Shown here one piece after another: positions 43,704 to 52,146 of a stretch of 64,000 bases of DNA. The translations under genes were made by a program, and so were the position numbers. The number at the start of each line of letters is the position of its first letter. The stretch's first letter is position 1. Source of the stretch: G963708235 sp963708235 (GTDB lineage: Bacteria; Actinomycetota; Acidimicrobiia; Spongiisociales; UBA5794); contig OY970200.1 in assembly GCA_963708235.1 (NCBI GenBank), positions 1,922,001 through 1,986,000 on the forward strand. Direction: 5' to 3'. Under the pieces are notes generated by a model that was not told the origin of the DNA, did not search any database, and worked only from the letters and a program-made list of their open reading frames with translations.

Positions 43704-44837
43704 TTGATCGATGGGGTGGCGGGCGGGTTCGCCAAGGGGCGCTTCGCCGGGGTGCAGGCGGTGTTCGAGGAGAACCTTGCGACCGGGCAGGATGTGGGCG
43801 CCTCGTACTGCGTGACCGTCGAAGGCGAGACGGTGGTCGACCTGTGGGGTGGCTTCGCAGACGAGGCTCACACCCGCCCGTGGGAGCGGGACACCATCGT
43901 CGGGGTGTACTCCACCACCAAGACCGTGACCGCGTTGACCGCCCTGCTGCTCGCCGACCGCGGTGTACTCGACCTCGGTGCACCGGTAGCCCGCTATTGG
44001 CCGGAGTTCGGAGCCAAGGGCAAAGCGTCGGTCACCGTCGCCCAGGTGTTGAGCCACTCGTCGGGGCTGTCGGGCTGGGCCGTTCCGATCACCGCCGACG
44101 ATCTGCTCGACTGGGAGAAGGTCACCGCACTCCTGGCCGCTCAGGCCCCGCTCTGGGAGCCGGGCACCGCCTCGGGCTACCACGCCGTCACCTACGGCTA
44201 CCTGGTGGGCGAGGTGGTGCGTCGGGTCACCGGGCAGAGCCTCGGCAGGGTGTTCCGCGACCAGATCGCCTCGCCGCTCGGTGTCGACTTCCACATCGGA
44301 CTTCCGGCTTCGGAGGATTCACGGGTGGCGGACCTGATCCCCCCGACCGACGGACCGCCGATGCTCGGCGGCCAGACCCCACTGCAGGTCAACGCTGCGA
44401 CCAACCCGCCGCTCGATGTCGACATCACCCGCCGCCGCGACTGGCGCGCCGCCGAGATCCCCGCCATCGGCGGGATCGGGAACGCCCGCTCGCTGGCACT
44501 GGCCCACACCGTTCTCGCCACCGGCGGTCTCGCCGGGGACAGGCGGATCATGTCCGAAGCCGGATGCCGCAAGGCCCTCGAACCACAGACCGACGGGCGG
44601 GACCTGATTCTCGACATCCCCGTGCGGTTCGGGCTCGGCTTCGCCATCGGCAGCGGCATGCCCAACCCCGGCACCCTGCACTGGGGCGGCTATGGCGGCT
44701 CCCTGGTCGTGGTCGACCTCGACGCCCGCACCGTCCTCGCCTACACCATGAACCGGATGACCGGCACCACCACCGGCGACGAGCGGGCGCTCGGTCTCGC
44801 TTTCGCTACCTGGGAGGCGCTGCTCGCCGGGCCGTGA
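43704..44837 (+). CDS. Serine beta-lactamase-family hydrolase (EstB-like)
   Basis: A 377-residue class-C beta-lactamase-fold esterase. The catalytic STTK motif is in GVYSTTKTVTALTALLLADR and the Tyr motif in SGYHAVTYGYLVGEVV. A late HWGGYGG motif replaces the usual KTG. The start TTG 43704 is chosen because AGGAGG sits six bases upstream; the frame opens at 43647 without a ribosome site. Likely a cytoplasmic esterase acting on lipids or esters, not an antibiotic enzyme (no signal peptide). Confidence 0.9.
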   Translation: MIDGVAGGFAKGRFAGVQAVFEENLATGQDVGASYCVTVEGETVVDLWGGFADEAHTRPWERDTIVGVYSTTKTVTALTALLLADRGVLDLGAPVARYWPEFGAKGKASVTVAQVLSHSSGLSGWAVPITADDLLDWEKVTALLAAQAPLWEPGTASGYHAVTYGYLVGEVVRRVTGQSLGRVFRDQIASPLGVDFHIGLPASEDSRVADLIPPTDGPPMLGGQTPLQVNAATNPPLDVDITRRRDWRAAEIPAIGGIGNARSLALAHTVLATGGLAGDRRIMSEAGCRKALEPQTDGRDLILDIPVRFGLGFAIGSGMPNPGTLHWGGYGGSLVVVDLDARTVLAYTMNRMTGTTTGDERALGLAFATWEALLAGP

Positions 44838-44863
44838 CGGATGGTGCGACCGGCGACTCCGGC

Positions 44864-45499
44864 TCATCCGCTGCTGATGGGCGCCCCGTAGCGTGCGACC
44901 ATCGTCCGCGCCGCTTCGTCTACCACCTGGCGGGTCTCGTCTTCAGTGAGCGACCAGTTGCCGTGGACGAGGCGGGGCCAGAAGACGACCGTGGAGATCA
45001 TTCCGAGGAACTGCGCCGCCGCAGCGTCCGGGTCATCGATGTCGGCTGCTCCCGCGGCGTTCTCGGCTCGGAGAAAGCGCCCGAGTGCCGCAAGCACGGG
45101 CAACGTGCCGAAATCGAAAGTCCGCTGGCGCAGTTCCGGAAACCTCGGGGACTCGGCGATCACCGCCCGGATCAGGTCCGCCATGCGGGGGCGGGACAGC
45201 AACTCGGCGTACGCAAGCCCCAGGACAACCAGACCCGCATGGAAGTCCCCCGGCGGCGGGTCGACAAACTCTCCGTCAGGTGCGTCACCGGCAGCGAGCA
45301 CCATCGCCTCGAACAGTTCTGCCTTGGTCGGGAACTGCTTGAACAGCGTCGCCTTCGAGACCCCGGCGCTCTCGGCGACCCGCGCCAGCGAGGTCCGGTC
45401 GTAGCCGGATTCGAGGAACAGATCCGTGGCCGCCGAGAGAATCGCCGCACGGTTGGTTGCGGCGACCTGGCGATGGTACGCGGAGAGTTGGCGTGGCAT
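44864..45499 (-). CDS. TetR-family regulator of the divergent reductase gene
   Basis: A 211-residue regulator with helix-turn-helix TSLARVAESAGVSKATLFKQ (residues about 35-54) and a TetR C-terminal domain. ATG 45499 begins the conserved part; the long upstream frame is not real. Two matching inverted repeats lie in the 106-base gap to the divergent reductase gene, so auto-repression and repression of that gene are strongly suggested. Confidence 0.92.
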   Translation of the reverse strand: MPRQLSAYHRQVAATNRAAILSAATDLFLESGYDRTSLARVAESAGVSKATLFKQFPTKAELFEAMVLAAGDAPDGEFVDPPPGDFHAGLVVLGLAYAELLSRPRMADLIRAVIAESPRFPELRQRTFDFGTLPVLAALGRFLRAENAAGAADIDDPDAAAAQFLGMISTVVFWPRLVHGNWSLTEDETRQVVDEAARTMVARYGAPISSG

Positions 45500-45516
45500 C
45501 CGCCCAGCATAGCCCC

Positions 45517-45540
45517 GTGGTGAGTCGCTTGACTCACCAC
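45517..45540. promoter_or_regulatory. TetR operator 1
   Basis: GTGGTGAGTC-GCTT-GACTCACCAC, perfect ten-base arms, 17 bases from the TetR start codon. It shares its core with a second site 46 bases away (centre to centre). Confidence 0.8.
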
Positions 45541-45564
45541 CGCAAGGTTGATACGCTCGCCCAT

Positions 45565-45584
45565 GGTGAGCCGATCGACTCACC
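45565..45584. promoter_or_regulatory. TetR operator 2
   Basis: GGTGAGCCGATCGACTCACC, the same 20-base core as operator 1 with one changed arm base. It lies 21 bases before the reductase start and ahead of its ribosome site. Confidence 0.78.
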
Positions 45585-45605
45585 TCTACACAGAAGGAGC
45601 TCACC

Positions 45606-46169
45606 ATGCAGGACACCGCCCCCCAGACAGCCGGCGGGAAGGTGCTCTGGCACTTCTCGATGTCGCTGGACGGGTTCGTCGCCGGACCCGAGCACGGGAT
45701 GGACTGGATGCCGGAGGCCACCAACCGGCCAGGGCTTGTCGAGGAGTACACCAGCACCACCGGCGCCGTTCTCGGCGGCCGTGACGGTTGGGATGCGTTC
45801 CCCGATCCGAACGGCGTGTACGGCGGCGCCTGGAGCGGGCCGATCTTCGTACTCACCCATCACCCCGAGGACGCCGAGCCCGCCGAAGGCGTCACGTTCC
45901 TCGACTGCGACGTGGCCGAAGCCGTCGAGATCGCCAAGCGCGCCGCAGGCGAGAAGAACGTCGAGGTGCTCTCCCCCACCATCGGCCGCCAGCTCCTCCA
46001 ACGCGGCCTCCTCGACGAGATCGACCTCCACATCCTGCCCGTGCTGCTCGGCGACGGTATCCGCCTCTACGACAACCCCGGCGGATCGCCCGTGCAGCTC
46101 ACACTCGCCAACGGCGACCCCTTGGAAGAGGTGAATTTCCGTTACCACCCGATCCGCAAGGTCGGGTGA
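45606..46169 (+). CDS. Dihydrofolate-reductase / RibD C-terminal-like protein
   Basis: A 187-residue protein with HFSMSLDGFVAGPEHGMDW at the start, VLGGRDGWD in the middle and LLDEIDLHILPVLLGDG, the RibD_C pattern. These NADPH-dependent reductases are common in actinobacteria and mostly uncharacterised. AAGGAG lies six bases before ATG 45606. Its control by the divergent TetR protein through two operators suggests it responds to a small toxic compound. Confidence 0.9.
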   Translation: MQDTAPQTAGGKVLWHFSMSLDGFVAGPEHGMDWMPEATNRPGLVEEYTSTTGAVLGGRDGWDAFPDPNGVYGGAWSGPIFVLTHHPEDAEPAEGVTFLDCDVAEAVEIAKRAAGEKNVEVLSPTIGRQLLQRGLLDEIDLHILPVLLGDGIRLYDNPGGSPVQLTLANGDPLEEVNFRYHPIRKVG

Positions 46170-46222
46170 GCAGGCCGTGGATGTGATTGTCAGTACGGCA
46201 GCCGGGTCGTCGGCGAGGCGCC

Positions 46223-47140
46223 TCAGGTCGAGGCGGATCGCCGCACGAGTGCGGCCGGTAGGTCTGCCAGTGGACCGAGGTGGCGCAACTTGTCGGGGTT
46301 GACGATCGAGTGGACGGTCTGGATATGGCCGTCGGCGATGTCGAGCGACCAGACGTAGACGATTCGCTGCTGCCCATCGAGGCCGACGGCCCCGGGCTGG
46401 CCGTTTACCTGCATCAGCCGCTCGGTGAATCCGTCCATTCCATCGACGATCCGCGTCCAACCGAGCAAGGTCCTCGCCACCCGGCTGCGTCCGATCAGCG
46501 GCTGCTCGGGGGACCGCGCCTTTCCGCCCCCGTCACCGTGCAGGGCGACATCGTGGGCCAGTAGCGCCTCCAGCCCGTCGAGATCGCCGGTGTGCGTGGC
46601 CGCCATGAACCGGCGTGCCAGCTCGTGATGTTCTCGGCGCGAGGTCTCGAAGCGTGGTCTGTCCTGCTCGACGTGTCGGCGGGCGCGTACGGCCAGTTGC
46701 CGACAAGCGGTCTGACTCTTACCGACGATCTCCGCAATGGTGTCGTAGTCGTAGTCGAACACCTCGCGGAGCAGAAACACGGCTCGCTGCTCGGGCGACA
46801 GGCGCTCGAGCAGCACGATGAACGCCATCGACAGCGAGTCAGCCATCTCGGCGTGTATGGCCGGGTCGTCCTGTGCGTTGGTCACCACGGGCTCGGGCAG
46901 CCATTCCCCGACGTAGGTCTCGCGCCGCACCTGCGCCGACCGCAGCCGGTCGATCCCGAGCCTGGTGACGATCGTGGTCAGGTATGCCTCGGGCACTTCG
47001 ATCTCTTCACCGGACTCGAGGATCCGGTGCAGACGAATGAGCCCCTCCTGCACGATGTCTTCGGCGTCGCTCACGCTACCGAGCATTCGGTAGGCAATGG
47101 CGAAGGCCCGGGGTCGCATTTGGTCAAGCAGATCGGCCAT
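46223..47140 (-). CDS. ECF41-type sigma factor with SnoaL-like C-terminal domain
   Basis: A 305-residue sigma factor: region 2 (AFAIAYRMLGSVSDAEDIVQ) and region 4 (LSPEQRAVFLLREVFDYDYD), then an NTF2/SnoaL-like extension. The extension carries the ECF41 motifs DGGGK (203-207) and NPDKL (281-285), which in this group regulate sigma activity without a separate anti-sigma factor. ATG 47140 follows the epimerase stop by one base, so translation is coupled. The ORF extension to 47230 is inside the epimerase gene. The operon promoter at 48121 matches the ECF41 consensus. Confidence 0.93.
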   Translation of the reverse strand: MADLLDQMRPRAFAIAYRMLGSVSDAEDIVQEGLIRLHRILESGEEIEVPEAYLTTIVTRLGIDRLRSAQVRRETYVGEWLPEPVVTNAQDDPAIHAEMADSLSMAFIVLLERLSPEQRAVFLLREVFDYDYDTIAEIVGKSQTACRQLAVRARRHVEQDRPRFETSRREHHELARRFMAATHTGDLDGLEALLAHDVALHGDGGGKARSPEQPLIGRSRVARTLLGWTRIVDGMDGFTERLMQVNGQPGAVGLDGQQRIVYVWSLDIADGHIQTVHSIVNPDKLRHLGPLADLPAALVRRSAST

Positions 47141-47141
47141 G

Positions 47142-48089
47142 TCAGCGGAGCCCTTCCGTGAATCCTTCCCGCCAGCTCGAGTAGCGCGGTTGCCAGCCGA
47201 GCCCGCGCTTGGCCTTGTCGTTGGCGGCACCGCGGATCTCAGTCATCGCCGTCACGGCCACCGCACCGGCTGCGAGACGTCCGAGCCATCGCGGGACCCG
47301 CCGAGGCGGCGCGGCACCGACGGCGGCAGCCAACGCAGGGATGTACTCGGACGCAGGTGCCGGTTCGTCATCGACAATGTTATAGATCCCGGCATGCCCG
47401 CCCTCGACCGCGGCGACGGTGGCCGAGGCGGCGTCGGCGACGTGGACGAACGACCAGATCCCGGCGCCGCTTCCCACGATGGGGAACTGGCGCTTGCGGA
47501 GCAACTCGACCTGGCTGCCGGTCGGGTCGAGCGAGATCGAGGTGCCGGGGCCGTACAGCCAGCCGTACCGCAAGACCACGCCGTCGGTCCATCCGGCGCC
47601 GACCACCGAAGCCTCGAGGTGGCTGAGCGCTCCCAGCACCTGACGCATCGCGGCCGGCGGATCGGGGTCGAACGGATCGTCTTCGTGTTTCACCCTGCCC
47701 CCGGTACGTTCGTATGACACTCCGGCAAAGCTCTGGGCCACGAATCGCTTGACGCCCGCCTCCTGACCCGCGGCGAGAAGGTGATCGGTGCCCTCCGTGC
47801 GCAGCCGGTTGGTGAGTTCGAACTCACGGTCGAACCGCCGCATGTTGATCGCCGGAGGTATGGCGGTGAGTTGGTGCACGATCACGTCCGGACGTGTCGC
47901 GGCCACGGCCTGTCGGACCGCACCGGCGTCGAGGGCATCGGCCACGACGGGTTGAGCGCCGAGCCGAAGCACATGGTCGCGCCCGGCTTCGGAGCGGGTC
48001 ATCCCGATCACGTCGTGTCCGTTGGCGACCAACATCGGGAGAAGCTGTCGGCCGATGGCGCCGGTTGCGCCGGCGACGAAGACTCTCAT
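47142..48089 (-). CDS. NAD-dependent epimerase/dehydratase partner of the ECF41 sigma factor
   Basis: A 315-residue extended short-chain dehydrogenase: GATGAIGRQLLPML NAD motif, Rossmann core, and VLRYGWLYGPG near residue 180; the usual Tyr-x-x-x-Lys is not obvious. ATG 48089 has AAAGGG nine bases upstream; the frame continues upstream through a tRNA and is not coding there. ECF41 genes are typically paired with a carboxymuconolactone decarboxylase, oxidoreductase or epimerase gene; this is that partner. Substrate unknown. Confidence 0.9.
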   Translation of the reverse strand: MRVFVAGATGAIGRQLLPMLVANGHDVIGMTRSEAGRDHVLRLGAQPVVADALDAGAVRQAVAATRPDVIVHQLTAIPPAINMRRFDREFELTNRLRTEGTDHLLAAGQEAGVKRFVAQSFAGVSYERTGGRVKHEDDPFDPDPPAAMRQVLGALSHLEASVVGAGWTDGVVLRYGWLYGPGTSISLDPTGSQVELLRKRQFPIVGSGAGIWSFVHVADAASATVAAVEGGHAGIYNIVDDEPAPASEYIPALAAAVGAAPPRRVPRWLGRLAAGAVAVTAMTEIRGAANDKAKRGLGWQPRYSSWREGFTEGLR

Positions 48090-48120
48090 GGCGAACCCTT
48101 TCTGGTTGGAACACCATTGA

Positions 48121-48147
48121 GACGAATCAGCGAGTCGGTCTGTGACA
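48121..48147 (-). promoter_or_regulatory. ECF41-type promoter
   Basis: On the minus strand: TGTCACA (48147-48141), 16 bases, then CGTC (48124-48121). This matches the published ECF41 promoter elements TGTCACA and CGTC. It lies 32 bases ahead of the epimerase start, giving a short leader and implying the sigma factor activates its own operon. Confidence 0.75.
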
Positions 48148-48339
48148 CCAGCGTGCGATCTCCGGGTACCAGCCCGGCTGATCGGACGGTGAACCGATGA
48201 GCGTCGTGGCTCGACGAGACGGGCCGGATGCCGATCGATGGCACCGGATTGCGTGTCCTCGCCTCGCCGCATTGTCGATGTCGGCGAGGCACACCGATGC
48301 TGGATACCCGAAGCTGCTGTGGGACCGCGGTTCTGACGG

Positions 48340-48413
48340 TGGGCGTTGAGGGACTCGAACCCCCGGCCTCTTCCTTGTAAGGGAAGCGCTCTAGCCAACT
48401 GAGCTAAACGCCC
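48340..48413 (-). tRNA. tRNA-Val (anticodon TAC)
   Basis: A full cloverleaf on the minus strand. The acceptor stem is GGGCGTT/AACGCCC, the D arm GCTC/GAGC, and the anticodon arm CTTCC-CTTACAA-GGAAG with TAC at 48379-48377. The T arm reads GGGGG-TTCGAGT-CCCTC, and the discriminator base is A. CCA is not encoded. It lies between the phosphorylase and epimerase genes. Confidence 0.96.
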
Positions 48414-48495
48414 CGGGTGCCGGCGGCAGTGTAGTGGAGGGGGGATGGGGCGCTTCCCCCGCCCGGCTGTCCCTTACGGAGCACGAGCTTCCGGG

Positions 48496-49293
48496 CTACG
48501 TCGCAGAGTCCGATGGATCGTTGGCCGTGGCCTCGACAGCGGCGAAGAAGAGGCGGCGGCGGAAGCTCTTGTCGGGGCGGACCAGGTGGGTGCGGTCCCA
48601 CTCGGCGCCGTGGAGGGTGTCGGCAATGTAGACGGCATGGCCGAGGGGGACGCCGCGGAACTCGGCGACCGCCATCAGTGAGGCGGCCTCCATGTCGACG
48701 GCGACGCAGCCTTCGGACCTCCGCAGCTCCACCTTGGCCCGGGTCTCCCGGAAGATGGCATCGGTGGTCCAGACCAGACCGTCGGAGACCGGAAAGTCGC
48801 GACGTTGCAGGGTCTCGCGGAGCCGGACCTGGGTGTCGGGGTCGGGACGGGCCAGCCGGTCCGGGGCCAGGTAGTGATAGGACACACCCTCGTCACGGAC
48901 CGCTGCGACGGGGACCACCACCGACCCGACCGGGAGATCCTCGACCAGGCCGCCTGCCGAGCCGACGGCGACAAACCGGCGGCAACCGAGGGCGATCAGC
49001 ACCTCCAGCAGCGCCGCCGCCATCGGTGCACCGACCGGGGCCAGGACGACCACGACCTTCCGCTCCCGTTGTCCCCTCGCTGGCTCCATCTCCCAGATGG
49101 GATGGACCGCAGACTCGGCGACGAAGCGGTGACGCTCCACCAGCCGCCCTTCGGCGAGTAACCCGTCGACCACGTCCCGCATCCAGGTCATCACCGCCAC
49201 CGGGGCGATGTCGATCGGAGCGAACCACCCCGACGGCTCGATCATGGCCAGGCGGGTCTGGTCGAACTCCAGGATGGGTGGACGCTCGGTCAC
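48496..49293 (-). CDS. Nucleoside phosphorylase (PNP/UDP family)
   Basis: A 265-residue enzyme with the phosphate- and ribose-site pattern APVGAPMAAALLEVL, VGSAGGLVEDLPVGSVVVP and the ribose-binding VDMEAASLMAVAEF. These enzymes cleave nucleosides with phosphate for base salvage. The residues that select uridine versus purine cannot be read safely here. GTG or ATG choice is not in doubt (ATG 49293). Monocistronic; the tRNA lies 83 bases downstream. Confidence 0.87.
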   Translation of the reverse strand: MTERPPILEFDQTRLAMIEPSGWFAPIDIAPVAVMTWMRDVVDGLLAEGRLVERHRFVAESAVHPIWEMEPARGQRERKVVVVLAPVGAPMAAALLEVLIALGCRRFVAVGSAGGLVEDLPVGSVVVPVAAVRDEGVSYHYLAPDRLARPDPDTQVRLRETLQRRDFPVSDGLVWTTDAIFRETRAKVELRRSEGCVAVDMEAASLMAVAEFRGVPLGHAVYIADTLHGAEWDRTHLVRPDKSFRRRLFFAAVEATANDPSDSAT

Positions 49294-49379
49294 GGCGATG
49301 ACCCTACCGCCAGGCGTCGACCGGTGGGCTCACCGAGCTGGATGCACCATTGAGCCGTTTGCCTGTCATACTCGCCGCC

Positions 49380-50843
49380 ATGTCGCTCGCTCACGCCCGC
49401 CTCCTGGTCTTCGTCACCTCCGCCGTCGTTCTCGTGCTCGAGATCCTGGCCGGTCGGCTCCTCGCCCCGTATGTCGGGGTCTCCCTGGAGACCTTCACCG
49501 GGATCATCGGGACCATCCTGGCCGGGATCGCTCTCGGTAGCTGGCTCGGGGGCATCGCCGCCGACCGCTACCCACCCCACCGGCTGCTGGGACCGCTACT
49601 CATGGTCGGCGGTGTGTTCAGCCTGCTGGCACCCACCATCGTCACCGTGTTCGGCCCCGGAATGCAGGGCGGGCGCCCGCTCCAGATCGTGTTGCTGACG
49701 ACGCTGGGATTTTTCGCTCCTGCGATGCTGCTCAGTGCGGTGACGCCGGTGGTGATCAAGATCCGGCTGCAGAGCCTCGACGAGACCGGCGCCGTGGTCG
49801 GCTCGTTCTCGGCGCTCAGCACCGCCGGAGCCATCGTCGGAACCTTCCTGACCGGTTTCGTCCTCCTCGGAGCCCTCCCCAGCCGACCCATCGTGCTGGC
49901 GGTGGGTGGCGTCCTGGTCGCCTGGGGTCTGGCGCTGACCATCACCTACTCGGCACTGAAGAGGTCGATGATGACCGGTTTGCTCGCCGGGTCGCTGGTC
50001 GCCGGCGGGCTCAGCGTCGCCGTCACCGGCCCGTGCCAGTTCGAAACAGCGTACTTCTGCGCCCGGATCACCGTCGACGAATTCACCCCGTCCGCCCGGG
50101 CACTGTGGCTCGACACTCTCCGTCACTCCTACGTCGATCTCGACGACCCCACCTACCTCGAGTTCCGCTACACCAACCTGACCGCCGACGCCACCAGATC
50201 GTTGGGACCGGACGGGCCGCTCGACGCCCTCTATATCGGCGGGGGCGGTTTCACCCTGCCGCGCTGGCTCAGCGCCGAGAGACCGGGGAGTACCAACACC
50301 GTGCTCGAACTCGATCCGGAGCTGGTCACGATCTCGGAGCAGGAGCTGGGGCTCGACCCCGACGAGATCGACGTCATCGCCACCGGCGATGCCCGCATGA
50401 CCCTGCTCGACACACCCCTCGACACCTTCGAGTTGGTGGTGGGCGACGCCTTCGGCGGACCATCCGTGCCGTGGCACCTGACCACCGAGGAGTTTCTGCG
50501 CGCAGTACACGACCGGATGAGCGACGACGGGATCTATGTGATGAACGTCATCGACTACCCGCCGCACAGCTTCGCCCGAGCGGAGGCCGCCACGCTGCGG
50601 GCCGTCTTCGACCATGTGATGGTCGTCGCTCCCCCCACCTATCTGGCCGGGACGGGAGGCGGAAACTTCGTCCTCATCGCCAGCGACATGCCCCTCGACC
50701 CGGAGGCCATGATCAACGAGGCCATCGCCCGCGACGCCGACGAAGCCGCACTCGTCGACGCCGAACTCGACGCCTGGATCGGCGACGCCCCCATCCTGAT
50801 CGACGACTTCGCCCCCGTCGATCAGCTCATCAGCCGTCCCTGA
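49380..50843 (+). CDS. Membrane-fused spermidine-synthase-like protein
   Basis: About 487 residues. Seven to eight helices fill residues 5-215 (LLVFVTSAVVLVLEILAGRL, GSWLGGIAADRYPPHRLLG). A spermidine-synthase-like Rossmann methyltransferase fold at about 255-475 carries LYIGGGGFTLPRWL, VLELDPELVTISEQ and VVGDAFGG. These fused proteins are widespread in actinobacteria; whether they make polyamines is not settled. Start ATG 49380; TTG 49350 is in frame without a ribosome site. Confidence 0.85.
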   Translation: MSLAHARLLVFVTSAVVLVLEILAGRLLAPYVGVSLETFTGIIGTILAGIALGSWLGGIAADRYPPHRLLGPLLMVGGVFSLLAPTIVTVFGPGMQGGRPLQIVLLTTLGFFAPAMLLSAVTPVVIKIRLQSLDETGAVVGSFSALSTAGAIVGTFLTGFVLLGALPSRPIVLAVGGVLVAWGLALTITYSALKRSMMTGLLAGSLVAGGLSVAVTGPCQFETAYFCARITVDEFTPSARALWLDTLRHSYVDLDDPTYLEFRYTNLTADATRSLGPDGPLDALYIGGGGFTLPRWLSAERPGSTNTVLELDPELVTISEQELGLDPDEIDVIATGDARMTLLDTPLDTFELVVGDAFGGPSVPWHLTTEEFLRAVHDRMSDDGIYVMNVIDYPPHSFARAEAATLRAVFDHVMVVAPPTYLAGTGGGNFVLIASDMPLDPEAMINEAIARDADEAALVDAELDAWIGDAPILIDDFAPVDQLISRP

Positions 50844-50960
50844 GACGAATCCGACTCGACGACCCGCGACGTCAGCCGCGTGACGACGCACGCGACAAGT
50901 CGACCTGCAGGGATGCAGACCTCGCGCCCCGCCCCACCTCCTCCCAGAACCTCGGAGGCA

Positions 50961-50980
50961 CCCCGCCCCCCGGGGCGGGG
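50961..50980 (+). terminator. GC hairpin after membrane spermidine-synthase-like gene
   Basis: CCCCGCCC-CCCG-GGGCGGGG, followed by AGGGCCAAGAAG. It lies about 120 bases past the gene's stop and directly before the 43-bp repeat array. The same stem with the same right flank recurs at 60819. The stretch 50844-50960 shows nothing else. Confidence 0.5.
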
Positions 50981-50981
50981 A

Positions 50982-51325
50982 GGGCCAAGAAGAACGAACC
51001 CCGCTGTCCCCACCGGGGCGGGAAGGGCTAAGAAGAACGAACCCCGCTGTCCCCACCGGGGCGGGAAGGGCTAAGAAGAACGAACCCCGCTGTCCCCACC
51101 GGGGCGGGAAGGGCCAAGAAGAACGAACCCCGCTATCCCCGCCGGAGCGGGAAGGGCCAAGAAGAACGAACCCCGCTGTCCCCACCGGGGCGGGAAGGGG
51201 CAAGAAGAACGAACCCCGCTGTCCCCACCGGGGCGGGAAGGGGCAAGAAGAACGAACCCCGCTTTCCCCACCGGGGCGGGAAGGGGCAAGAAGAACGAAC
51301 CCCGCTATCCCCGCCGGAGCGGGAA
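50982..51325. repeat. Tandem array of eight 43-bp repeats
   Basis: Units start at 50982, 51025, 51068, 51111, 51154, 51197, 51240 and 51283; a degenerate ninth begins at 51326. Each holds AAGAAGAACGAACCCCGCTG, then TCCCCACCGGGGCGGGAA, with short self-complementary parts (CCCGC/GCGGG; CCCC/GGGG). Units 4 and 8 share the same variant (CTATCCCCGCCGGAGCGGG), suggesting a four-unit block was duplicated. The 43-base period is not a multiple of three, so the open frames across it are artefacts. There are no spacers, so it is not CRISPR. Confidence 0.95.
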
Positions 51326-51365
51326 GGGCCGAGACAGGAACCCCGCCGCGTCGGCCGCCGGGGCT

Positions 51366-52115
51366 TCAGCCGAGGCCGGGGAGGAGGTCGAGGTCGTCGA
51401 GGTATTGGCGGACGATGTCGTAGAACGCCTCGTAGGAGTCGCGGTGCGGCGAGTGGGAGGCACCTTCGATCGCAAGGTACTGGACGGCGGGGTTGCGTTC
51501 GGCGCGGCGACCGTCGAGTTCGGTGACCAGACTGTCGCCACCCATCGGATCGGCGCCGACGATCAGGGTGGGGATCGAAACCTCGGCCAGGTGTGCCCAG
51601 ACCTGGGTCGCGGTCAATGCCCGCAATGTCTCCTCGACGACACCGGGATCGACGGCGGTCAGCGCCCTGATCTTGGCCTGAACATCGCCCTGCGCCCACC
51701 GGGGCCGGGCGGCGGCGAGCAGATCTTCGGTGTTCAGATCGAACTCGGCGAGAAGCTGACCGAGGAGACCGCCCGACTCCATCACCCGTAGCGCCGGATC
51801 GACCAGGATCAGCGCATCGGCGAACTCCGGTTCGGCGTACTGGCACTCCAGTGTGATGCGACCACCGAGCGAATGGCCGATCACCACGTCCCAGCCCCCG
51901 CCCATGCCCAGCACGTCGTCCCGGTAGGAGCTGACGGCGTAGCCGTCGCCGGGCCCCGTCACCCCGTGACCGCGCAGGTCAGGTGCGCTCACTTCGAAAC
52001 CCAGCGCCGCCAGATCGGGGCCGAGACGCCACCAGCCCTCCCCACTGGACAACAGCCCGTGGACGAGCAGGATGCGAAGATCGCCGGACCCCCAACGACG
52101 CTGATGCAACTTCAT
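51366..52115 (-). CDS. Alpha/beta-hydrolase
   Basis: A 249-residue enzyme: LLVHGLLSSGEGWWRLGPDL, nucleophile elbow GHSLGG, catalytic Asp in VGADPMGGDS and His in EGASHSPHRDSY. ATG 52115 begins the conserved fold; the frame upstream to 52223 overlaps the DoxX gene region and looks spurious. It ends 41 bases before the 43-bp repeat array (reading toward it). Substrate unknown. Confidence 0.87.
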   Translation of the reverse strand: MKLHQRRWGSGDLRILLVHGLLSSGEGWWRLGPDLAALGFEVSAPDLRGHGVTGPGDGYAVSSYRDDVLGMGGGWDVVIGHSLGGRITLECQYAEPEFADALILVDPALRVMESGGLLGQLLAEFDLNTEDLLAAARPRWAQGDVQAKIRALTAVDPGVVEETLRALTATQVWAHLAEVSIPTLIVGADPMGGDSLVTELDGRRAERNPAVQYLAIEGASHSPHRDSYEAFYDIVRQYLDDLDLLPGLG

Positions 52116-52146
52116 CGAGGTAGCCCTGGAACGGTGCGAGGTCGGC

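Noticed and set aside
48090..48398. Upstream extension of the epimerase frame
   Set aside because: Runs through the tRNA-Val gene and the ECF41 promoter; the NAD-binding fold starts at 48089.
49596..51203. Long minus-strand frame (535 residues) with PAPVGTAGFVLL repeats, and a similar one at 51133-51846
   Set aside because: Produced by the 43-bp repeat and the antisense of a real gene; the 43-base period shifts frame each unit.
50982..51325. Regular repeats suggestive of a CRISPR array
   Set aside because: Units follow each other with no unique spacers, and no cas genes are present.
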